64,000 nt of DNA from Sipunculus nudus (Eukaryota > Annelida > Sipuncula > Golfingiida > Sipunculidae). The notes below the pieces were generated by a model, which worked only from the letters and a program-made list of their open reading frames with translations, ran no database searches and was not told the origin of the DNA. Within the stretch, counting starts at the first letter, position 1. The number at the start of each line of letters is the position of its first letter. Shown here piece after piece: positions 37,571-49,500 of the stretch. The position numbers and the translations under genes were made by a program. Location of the stretch: positions 73,696,643 through 73,760,642 of the forward strand of contig CM049307.1 in NCBI GenBank assembly GCA_026874595.1. The letters run 5' to 3'.

Positions 37571-40500
37571 GTATTTAATTGCATTTTTTACTGTTTTTAC
37601 TTCCAGTAAGGTAGATGATTTTTCATCCATTTACTCAAACTTACACTTCTAAACCAGTGGTTATACACTGCAGCCATTCAAGATCACATTTGTATCACAT
37701 TGTGCATCCAACTCCAAGTTTTAAATCTGCAACAATGAACTCTAGCTGGTCTGATTCTAGGCCCTGTGCTAGCCCTCAGGTTTCAAGAAGCAAAAAAATT
37801 GTAAAAACAAAGTTGTTAAAACTAAGAAGATCTTGAATGACTGCAATGTATGACCACTGCATAAGGAGTTTGTGTAGCTCAAACTGAAAATCTTAACTTC
37901 AGCTCCAGCTTTATTATAAATTAATAGGTTTTGTATGTACAGAATCACTTCCCTCCCTCCTGTATTATTAGTCTTGCCTGGTGCACAGGACAGCACTGGC
38001 AGCCACTTCAACAGCAGCCGACTTGTAAAACCTGATAAAGGCATAAAAAAGAGACACTTATTCCTGAGTTATGCTGGGAAATATGTATCTTTGTCGTTCA
38101 TGCACTTCTGGGAGAGGCATTTAAATTTCATGTTTTATTGAGTGATGGTTTCTTTCACAAAGAATTCAAAAATATAAAAATTATATAAATGCTAATATGG
38201 TTTGCTGGAGGCTGATGTCATTTTCTTTTTCATCCATATTTATTGATTTTCTTGGAAATATGAATTGAGCGACGTGATCCTTTTATAACATTATTAGGAC
38301 CATGTGAATACAGTTAATGCAAGGAAGAGTATACAGTGAAACTTCCCTAAGCCGGACACTCAAAGGAATGGAGGATTTTGTCTGTATTAGTGAGTTGTCC
38401 TGTTTAGAGAAGTTCGGCATATTGCGTCAATTCTTCATTAAATGTTTCTGATATTCTATGTTTTCATTTAATGTACACCAAGTTTGAAATAGGCCACATA
38501 AACTTGATTTAAATAATTTTTAATATAGCTGAAAAAAGAACTTGTAATAAAATATAATTATTGAAAAAAGACAACCATCAGCTAGGCCTTGCAACTAATC
38601 TTGGCATTTTCACTGTTACTTACCATGCTTCATTTTCTAAGCAAGAGGCAGTTCATGGATGATTACACTTTGCATATTGAAGACTGATTATTGACAGCAT
38701 CCGAACAGCATAATTATTTGTTAAAGGAAAGTCTTCACCTCGCTTTCACCACAACAAAGTAAAAACTGTTGCAAACTATAATTACGGCTCCCCAGACCGG
38801 ACGCCGATCACGAAGTATGAACAGCATTCTTTGATGGTGGTCTTGTTGCATACATCACGAAGTATGAACGGCATTCTTTGATGGTGGTCTTGTTGCATGA
38901 ATAGCTGTTTCAGTTTGAGGGCTTATTTTTTCCTAATTGACCTGTCAATCTTATTCTATTAATGATCAGTTATCAACACATTTGTAGAAATAAACAACAA
39001 TTTCGACACTGTATATTTACATATCACATTCCAATGGTTCACCAAATTACGCTTGTACCTGGGCTGTCGCTCTGACCAAAACAGGTCATACAAGGTCATG
39101 ACCTAGGAGCTTCATCTCCTGGCAAATATATGAACAAAATAGAACTCACAAATTCTGTCCACTTTAGAGGGATGTAATATGTACTGGATATGCTGGTGGG
39201 ACGGGAAAGTTTGTCTGCTGTCTGGGATCATGAGTTGTCCTCTTTACTGAGTTTATAGGCAAAATTGAAGGGACTGAGATTATGCGCAAGTAGGAGTTTC
39301 ACTGTATAAGATAAATAAGACAATACTAACAATTTGTCCCAGGGTTTAATCTTGTTAGTGCCACACAGCTTATTAAAGCCAGCCTTAACCACCTGCCTTA
39401 CTTGTAGGATATATGTGATATCTGGCTTACTTTGGGTACATGATAATGAAATGTGGTCAGTTCCTGCTAAGAAAAGATCTTGTAATCCAACCTTAACAGA
39501 TGCATGATCTACAAGCTGTCAGTAAACAAAGTACAAATTTAAGTGCCCCTGTTTTTTAGCTAAGCTGACTGCAAGTCAACTGAGCTCACAGTAGTGATTG
39601 TTTGTCTGTCTGTCCGTCTGTTAGAATGCCATGTTTTGACACTGTTGGACTTAGAAACCTGTAACTGAATATCCAGGGAGGTCAATAGAAACTCTCCTTG
39701 GAAACTTGAAATCAAGTCACTGCCACCTTTATTCTTCAAGCTAGCCCCCCCCCCAAGAATAATTAAAAATTTGATACAAAACCTCCAGCATCTTGATTAT
39801 TAATGCATAGATTGCCATGAATCTCACCTTGAATATTGACCATGACTAGTTTGTCAGTTCCCTATTTTTTCTAATTTTCACAATTTTTTTCTGTTTCTGG
39901 TTTCTTTAGTTCCTGAAGACTGATGGCGCCACCTGTATTTTTTCTATTTTTTTTTTTACAAATTTTGTTCCTTTATTTTTAGACCTCCTAATTATATTGA
40001 TAATATAAGATTCGCTACTGTGGTTTCATCTGTGTTCTGAAACCTTGTGTGTTTAATAGGGCCCTGCTTGAATATGCAGATGCCCTATATTAATCACCCT
40101 GTCCGTCTGTCCATTAGTCTGTTCGCCTTTCTGTATGTCCGACAAATTTGTTTCCTGATGATTACTCCAGTTTGGATTGACATATGGATTTTATATGTAA
40201 ACTCGACTTATATATGGCCCACCTCTAAAGCAGGAACTCTACTGATTTTGGGGTCATGAGGTGAAAGGTCAAGGTCACAGGACCCACTACTTTAGAAAGA
40301 TTGTGGATGCATTTTAAGCAAAATTTTCATTGCAAACCTTCCATCTTCCACATATGGTGCATCTGTCAATAGAGGAAGTTTCCTTTTGATGTTGGGGTCA
40401 CTAGGTCAAAGGTCATAGTCAGAGAGCCCATCCATTCACAAATTAGTTTATGGATGATAACTACAGTTTGGGAAGACAGGTTTGCTTCAAACTGATCACA

Positions 40501-43500
40501 GGACCTATATTTTGAAATTTTTTGATATTTTTGAAATTGATAGACAATTCCGCTGAGAGTTGAGACCCATGGTTTTAGGTTATTTTTTCTTTTCTTTTCC
40601 TTTGGAAAGCATCTCAGACAGCAGAGTGCCCATGCATTATGTGTCAATGTTGACAAACTGGAAAAAAATTAACCCCATGTGTTCTTTGGTGCACAAGATG
40701 TTGTTTGTGATTTTTGTCATTTGCAAACCTCTGGATGGACGTTTGGATATTTGTCCCCCCCCCCCATATGTTATAAGAAATGGGTATAAAGAAAACAAAC
40801 TGCCTGTGCCCCACGGTATCAGTGCTTTATCAATTATTTTAATGAAATGTTCAAGAGAAATTTATGTAGTACAGATCCGATATCAAACAAAGCCCCTTAG
40901 AATTAACAGAATGAATTTTCAGCAAAGTTACAATATCACAAAGTAGTATTTTGCTTCAGTTTTGATGATTCAGACCAAAACCATGAGGTAAATGACCTTA
41001 CATCTTGAACACGAGGTTCAATAGATGTAGTTGCCACCCCCTCAAACACCCTGACAACCATGGAGAAATCTATCAAGTCTTGGGAGTAGGTGTACTTGTC
41101 TTTATGTGTCATGGCAGCCATCACCATGGTTAATTTAATCATTGTACTAGAAATCAAGTTTCAACCAACAGCTGCCGTTGATCATGTGTAGATTGATTTG
41201 AGGTTAGTTGGTGCATTCAAACACTGAACACACTAGAAGCGATTGAAGAACTCCCACGCTTAGCCAGAGGATCAGCGTCAAGAAAATAAAAAGTGATCAT
41301 TATGGCAAAATGGTAATGCTGACCATGTTTTTGCTTGGCTGACTCAGAGTGCTGAAATATAGTCAATACACCCCACACCAGTTTTAAAGTCAGTCGATCT
41401 TGTTCCCAGTAAATTTAATAACTAGATTTTTGACAAGATTGTCCCTTCAGTTTGAAATCAGGTCAAAGCATTGTGATTTATGTGTATTTCAAAACAAAAC
41501 CACTTAATTCCAGCCTTCACTGCATGTTCATGCATATACTTATATATATTTCATCCATTGATGCTTAAGCAAGTATTTTTACAAGTACAGTTGAACCCCA
41601 CCTTGGGACCACCCCACAATTACGACCACTTTTCTTGGTCCATAATATATGATCCAGGTAACTTAGAATTTCAGAAATATGACCACCCCTAAATTACGAC
41701 CACTTCGGTCAGCTCCCAAGGTGGTCGTTTTCATGGGGTTCCACTGTGCAAACATCTCCTCAGGATGTATGTATTCAGTACTATGGAATAGGTCACCATG
41801 ACCTCATTCATGAAAAGAATGAACCTTTTAACTATAGTAAATGCACTGATAAAGTCTGTATCCATGGTGTCTGCTTGGTGTTTCAAGCATTTGACTGTTT
41901 AGATAGAGCTTCAGTATTCAATCCCAGTTAGACACAGTGACTAATGTGGATCAGATATACTATATACTGTGTAAAAATGAATGAATGAACACAACCAGTT
42001 CTTAATAGGATTTTTACACATATTGACATACTCTAAAACTTCTTATGTTTTGATGAATGCAGACATTTGTCAAAGTAATAAGACTAGGTTACAGAACAGT
42101 TGAAATGATCATCCACCAATTAAAATAACCAACATGTGTTTAACCTCACAAAGTTTTCTAATTTGTCAGAGTTTTTTTGTTGGTTCCTTTGTGTTCGACA
42201 CAGTGAGGTTTTATTCTGCTTGACATATGTTACATTTGTTCTGCCAGTGGCCATGGAGGACCACTCTGACGCTGACTGTTTCGTTTGCGTGATCATGAGT
42301 CATGGGGAGGAAGGTCGTATCTACGGCACTGACAGAAGGGTCATGATTGATCAGCTCACCTCAAACTTCAAGGGTGACATGTGTGAAAGCCTCGCTGGAA
42401 AACCAAAGCTCTTCTTCATACAGGTGGGTCAGCTCACAGTTATACTTCTTTGTGAGCACGCTGCTTATATCTACATGCATGCTGCAAATATTTATCTTCA
42501 AAATTAAAATGGTTCTCAATAGAGTACATTCCTCAACCATGGCAATACAATCCTCCTGGATCTGCCCCTTTAGCCAGATTCACCCTTTATCTGGATCAAC
42601 TCCTCTACCTGGGTCTGCACCTTTATCTAGATCCACCCATTTATCTGGATTCATCTATACTGTGTATACTTTATCTGGATCAACTCCTCTACCTGGGTCT
42701 GCACCTTTATCTAGATCCACCCATTTATCTGGATTCATCTATACTGTGTATACTTTATCTGGATCAACTCCTCTACCTGGATCCACCCATTTATCTGGAT
42801 TCATCTATACTGTGTATACTTTATCTGGATCAACTGCTCTACCTGGATCCATCCATTTATCTGGATTCATCTATACTGTGTATACTTTATCTGGATCAAC
42901 TGCTCTACCTGGATCCATCCATTTATCTGGATTCATCTATACTGTGTATACTTTATCTTGATCAACTCCTCTACCTGGATCCACCCATTTATCTGGATTC
43001 ATCTTAACTGTGTATACTTTATCTTGATCAACTGCTCTACCTGGATCCACCCATTTATCTGGATTCATCTATACTATGTATACTTTATCTGGATCAACTC
43101 CTCTACCTGGATCCACCCATTTATCTGGATTCATCTATACTATGTATACTTTATCTGGATCAACTCCTCTACCTGGATCCACCCATTTATCTGGATTCAT
43201 CTATACCGTGTATACTTTATCTTGATCAACTCCTCTACCTGGATCCACCCATTTATCTGGATTCATCTATACTGTGTATACTTTATCTTGATCAACTGCT
43301 CTACCTGGATCCACCCATTTATCTGGATTCATCTATACTATGTATACTTTATCTGGATCAACTCCTCTACCTGGATCCACCCATTTATCTGGATTCATCT
43401 ATACTATGTATACTTTATCTGGATCAACTCCTCTACCTGGATCCATCCATTTATCTGGATTCATCTATACTTTGTATACTTTATCTGGATCAACTGCTCT

Positions 43501-46500
43501 ACCTGGATCCATCCATTTATCTGGATTCATCTATACTGTGTATACTTTATCTGGATCAACTCCTCTACCTGGATCCACCCATTTATCTGGATTCATCTAT
43601 ACTGTGTATACTTTATCTTGATCAACTGCTCTACCTGGATCCACCCATTTATCTGGATTCATCTATACTATGTATACTTTATCTGGATCAACTCCTCTAC
43701 CTGGATCCACCCATTTATCTGGATTCATCTATACTATGTATACTTTATCTTGATCAACTCCTCTACCTGGATCCACCCATTTATCTGGATTCATCTATAC
43801 CGTGTATACTTTATCTTGATCAACTCCTCTACCTGGATCCACCTGTTTATCTTGATTGATCTATACTGTGTATACTTTATCTGGATGAACTGCTCTACCT
43901 GGATCCATCCATTTATCTGGATTCATCTATACTATGTATACTTTATCTTGATCAACTCCTCTACCTGGATCCACCCATTTATCTGGATTCATCTATACCG
44001 TGTATACTTTATCTTGATCAACTCCTCTACCTGGATCCACCTGTTTATCTTGATTGATCTATACTGTGTATACTTTATCTGGATCAACTGCTCTACCTGG
44101 ATCCATCCATTTATCTGGATCCATCTATACTGTGTATACTTTATCTGGATCAACTCCTCTACCTGGGTCTGCACCTTTATCTAGATGCACCCATTTATCT
44201 TAATTCATCTATACTGTGTATACTTTATCTGGATCGACTCCTCTACCTGGACCCACACCTTTATTGGAATCTGCCCCTTTATTTGGATCTGCCCCTCAGG
44301 TGATGCCCCTGTATTTTTAGTGTTAGCGATCTGTTACTGTAACATGACAGTCTGCCATCTGTTCATGCAGATGATCATTCACCACAGAACTAAAACTAGC
44401 TCATAATTCATTGATATTTATTGAGGATCATTATTGTGGTTTTTTTTTAACCGTGGATGGTTTACATGTAGGTCTGTGCTCAGATGATATATCATGACAG
44501 AAACTTTATTATTATAGGAATGTATCTCAATTCCTATACCTTAAACTTTGCCCTGTCACTAACTACAATTAGTAAGAACTAAGAGTGAATAATTATGGTG
44601 TTGAAACTTTGCTATTTATTATAATTTTGCATAATATAATTAAGCTTACAAAGGTTATCCCTTACATTTCATCTGGTTCACAACAGGTAGTGAATTTCAA
44701 GTATGGTACCACATTAAAGCATTACACCTTAGTAAAAAGTATAAACCACACCAAAAACAAAAGGAAATGAAGGCAAACCCTGACTTTGTAATGAATTGTG
44801 AACAGGTGTGAATGTGAGGTCAGGCCAGTTCATCAGGTGACTGACACGTTAACTATGTGGTTAATGATGATTGATGTGAGGTAACAAGCAGGCAGAATGA
44901 TGCTTATCATTATTGACAGATATAAAGGGAAAAAAAGGTGTGAGTTTATAGTCTGATATCACCGTCCAGCACCCTGTCCATTACGCCACCACACTCCACA
45001 GGCTGGCATTCCTCACACCATGTTGCATGTGTCAAGCCAGAAAGGCAGTTCTTTATTTTTCTTACTTTTTACCTTTATATTCATAACAAAGTCTTGTTTC
45101 CCTGACGGAATAATATATAAGAACTGGAATGAGGTTGTTTTTGCAATGCAAAAACAGATATTATTGTCTCCACTCCCTCCATCTCCAAATTTGAGGAAAA
45201 AAATATGGACTACTTCAAAGTCACAGCATTTACAAATAATTTCTATTCAGGGTGATTTGACCTTTAAGATAAAGGTCAAGGTCACCGGTTTCCAAACATT
45301 TGTGAGATTTTGGTTTCACAAGTTGAATTTCATGAAAATATTTTGAGTGGTTCAAAAGTTATGAAATTCACAAAAAAATTCTATATCTGCTTATTTGTCT
45401 TTGATGATGAAAGTCAAGGTCACCCATTTTCCAGATACTGTAGAAACAATTGAAATTTCAAATTTAAGAAAAAATGTAGAGCTGTTCAAAAGTTATCATG
45501 TTCACAAGAAATGACACTGACGCCGCTGGCTACAGAAGCTGCTGCACCCCATGGGAGGTGAGACATAATCAGCAAAATTGACAACACCTGAACCATCAAA
45601 GCATCCATTGTTCCATTGAGCCTGTTAACCAATCAGCTGCTTTCTTAAAGCATGTCAACCAATCAGCCACATTCTGGAGGTACCATATATCAACTAATCA
45701 GCTGCAAACTCTAAGCATGTCAACCAGTCAGCTGATTATACATGAATGAATAAGCTATTTTTCTTTTGAGTAAGGTGAAATTCACATATTAATTGTTGTT
45801 TACTTTTTGACTTTCAATGTACAAGAATATGTCAAATAGTTTCTGGTGGATCTACATTGAAATTTGGTGTGGAACCCTTCATACATCTGTCCTCTTAGAA
45901 AGAACAACAATGTTGACATCTAGTGGGGGACCTTGGTATGATTAAGGAAGGGCTCTCAAGAAGGTTGACTGGACCCTTAAGAATACATAAGAATTAAGTC
46001 GCCCATGTGTATAACAATATTGTTTCCTGGAGTATGATCCTGATTCCTGATATATTGCAGACTGTACCTGATAAAAATAGATATTTAAATTTTCTCTGAC
46101 AGCAAGGCCTAGCCTTTGTAATACAAAGGAAACCTTGTCTTTAATTTGACAAAATACATGTAGGATTTCTCAATATTATTTGTCCTGAGATTGGAGGTGT
46201 TTCTAATTTGTCTAAGGTCTCATGGAGCACACAAAATGTGGCTCATTTATGAAAAAAGAAATACTGTATTCAGAATCCATAGTACCAGTATATCTAATGA
46301 ACTAGGTCAAAAGTACCAGTACAAATAGTTTCTCCTGATAGTGTTCCTGTGAAGTACAGTTGGTGTCAGTTCTGTTTGCATATCCAAGTAATCACCACTA
46401 TGTCTCTATTTAGATTAGCACTGCCTTGGAAAAAACAAGAAAAATATCAGGTCAAGAGTGGTCTTTTCTGGGGCATTTTTGTTAGATCAAAAGATTGGTC

Positions 46501-49500
46501 TTCTTTTGTGAAATGTTTCTCTTTGTATGATTTGAAGACTGACCAATAGCAAATCCCCTGCATATTGTTATATTTTTCAGATTTGACACATAGTTTTTCC
46601 TATACATTTTCTATTTACATGTGGAGAATAAGTTCAATATTAAATAATTTGAAGAAGTTATGCACTGAATCTACTTCTTATGATAAGTATGGAAAATATG
46701 CACTAAGTTAATATGTGCAAGTTTTATTCAGTGATATTTCCTGTTTTCTTCAGCATCTTTCCCTCTATTTACTGTATCTTACATAAGTAAAAAATACCAG
46801 GTAAAGTCTTAAGAGCTATGTATAATTGGTTTATGCAATTTATATCATGAACAAGCCTAGTGAAATAATATGATTCTCAATCTCTTTTAAAATCTAACTT
46901 CTCCCCTCATTCAATAGATGCGTTAATCATGACTCAAGGTAAAATTTTAGCTTTGTTATCAAAGTGTATCATCCTCATCAGGATTTATCAAAAACAGTTT
47001 GTAAAATCAATAGTTGCATTTAGTGCTGACATCTTCCTGCAGCTGAAGGTACTAAAATGTATTGTACCTCTCCAGTTTTTCCAACAATTTTGGAAAGAAA
47101 CTGAAAGTGGGTGAGGTTTGACATTGTCAGATGTCACACTTAAAAGAAGCAGATGGTCAGGGCACTGGGGCATTCCATAAAAGAGAGAGAAGTTTAGTTC
47201 TGTTTAAATTCCTGTTGTTCAGAGTTGGGAGGTGTTTTTAATTTGTCTGAGGTCTCAGTTGGAGCACACAAAAGGTGGCTCATTTGTGAAAAAAAAGAAA
47301 TACTGTATTCATAGTACTGGTATATCCAATGAACTAGATCAAAAGTACCAGTACAAATAGTTTCTCCTGATAGTGTTCATGTGAAAGTACAGTTAGTGTC
47401 AGTTCTGTTTGCATATCTTAGTAATCACCACAATGTCTCTATTAAGTAAATATCAATAAATATCAAGAGTGGTCTATTTTGAACATGGCCTATATGTTTT
47501 TGTACTGCGGCCTTGACTGTCCAAAAAGCGTAAAGTTCTGAGGACTTAAAAATGTTTGAATGGTTGATGGATGGTCAAAGGATGTTTATAAGCAGAAAAT
47601 GTCAAGCAGAGGACATAGCTATACAGTTACCTGTTCACAAATACTGCCTCATTTGTCAGTTCCTTAATTTTATGAATTAATTATTTACTTTTGTTATTTA
47701 GGCCTGTCGTGGAGCCAAGTTTGACTGGGGAACTGAGATAGCCTATGATAATGTAGATGAGGTGGACAACCCAATGGACGGACCCTCCGTCAGGAAGATC
47801 CCGCTGGAGGCCGACGTTCTCATGGCATACTCTGTTGTCCCAGGTTTGAATCACATTGTATTTCTATTAGTTTAAAGTTAAGATTTATCTGTCTCTCTCA
47901 TATGTTCAGCATGCAGAGTGGTTCTTTCTTTGTTTGAGATATTTTATTGAATATGCACATATCTTATGGTACAGACATCAATGGGATTAAGTGCAAGCTA
48001 CTTAAAGCTTATCTTGACTCTCTCCCTAATATTTCTAGTATAAAATATAAAATATAAAACGATGGCAGTATTCAGTGTTATGGTAGGGGTTGTGTTTGGT
48101 AGTGGATGTTTGGTAAGTGGAAGTGTTATAGTTGTATGTCTGTGTTTTGGAGGTGTTGTGGGAGATTTTTATGTTTTGAACCGGTTTGTGTTTTCTATGT
48201 ATGAACATACAGATGTAAAGATTTCTTCATTTCTGGTGTTGTTTGCATATGCGCTACCATAGAGGAGTTCTTCTACAGATATATCTTGGGGGAGATATTT
48301 ATTTCTAGAATTGACATGGAGTTGGCATTGCAGCAGATAATGTTCAGCATTTTCTGTTTCGTATCAACATTGACATTTTGGGTCGTTGGATAGGTGTCTT
48401 CTATATAGATCGTAGTTTAAGTCACTGCTTTGTGTTCGCAGTCGGGTATGAATTCTCTGGGCCTTTCTTGTACCTGAATTGAAGTATTTTGGTGGTTTGT
48501 TTCTTGCAATTTCTCTGGATATATTATATTTAAGTGATTTGCTGGTTTGACAGTGTTTAAGTCTTTCATCTAATTTATTCCATAATCTTATAGATTTTGG
48601 TAAGAATGAATTATAGTAGATCTCTGTTCTACAGAAAATGTCTTGTATATTGAGTCGATCACTAGATCTTGTATTAAAGGTGGTGTTTCTGTGTGGCCAT
48701 AATAGTAAGTACAGGTACTGGGGGGATTCTAGCTTTATCATTTTGGGCAGCTGGATGACCATTGAATTTTCTCTACGCGTTTTGAGTAGGGGCCAGCCTG
48801 TTTCTTTGTAGAGTTTTGCATGGCTAGTGCCCCTGACGCAGCCTGTTACTATTCTGGCAGCTTGTAATTGCACAGCTTCTAGTGTTTTGCTTTGTTCTTG
48901 TGTGCAGTTACACCACATAACATTACTGTATTCTAGTATTGGCCTTATATATGTATAATATATGTTTTCTAGAGTTTTCCTATCAAGCATATATTTTAGA
49001 TTATATATATTAAGATTTTAGAGTTTGCTTTTGCTTTTATATTTTCTATATGATCATTCCATTTGCAGTCCTTTCTAAGTGTTATTCCTAAATTTTTATA
49101 GATTTATCTATTTTAATACCATTGAAATATAGGTCAGGATGGTCTGTTTTTGGTTTCATTGAGAATAACAGTGATCTGGTTTTTTTGCATTGAAGGTGAC
49201 TAACCTTTTTTTTGACCATTTTGAGATTTGTTCCAAGTCTCTATTTAGTATTTTTGCTGCTAAAGATCAGTTTTCAATGGTGAGATACAACATGGTGTCG
49301 TCTGCAAATAGTCTAATGTTACTTGTTATGTTGTCTGTAATGTCGTTAATGAATATTAGAAATAATAGGGGTCCCAGAGTGGTTCTTTCTAATCTTGTAG
49401 GAGTGAATTATACACGATTTTAAGCCTTAGTATATCTGTGTTACATGGATATGCCAACCTTGAAAGTACACTATAGAATTCTAGGTCAATCCTTTGAACT

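Larger units (their letters stand above)
37571..42247 (+). other. caspase intron a-b (4.7 kb)
   Basis: It contains a pogo-like TIR element (38334..39304), an E-type/hairpin-headed composite (39556..40600) and a short TIR MITE (41588..41746). The remaining sequence is AT-rich, with no exon. The 128-codon frame at 40560..40946 lies in repeat-derived DNA and has no motif. Confidence 0.7.
44291..47701 (+). other. rest of caspase intron b-c
   Basis: Mostly AT-rich intron. It holds a tRNA-SINE head fragment (about 44955..45003), a segment with AAGGTCAAGGTCACC modules (about 45250-45440), several AACCAATCAGC repeats (about 45625-45740) and a dispersed duplication (46187/47221). No exon is seen. Confidence 0.6.

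Noticed and set aside
40560-40946. 128-codon plus-strand frame as a gene
   Set aside because: It overlaps repeat-derived sequence with a poly-C run in a caspase intron and has no family motif.
42958-44184. 408-codon open frame, apparently a repetitive protein
   Set aside because: It is the 66-bp minisatellite read in one of several open frames. It sits in an intron between matched caspase exons and other frames are open too (42347..42961, 43340..43621).
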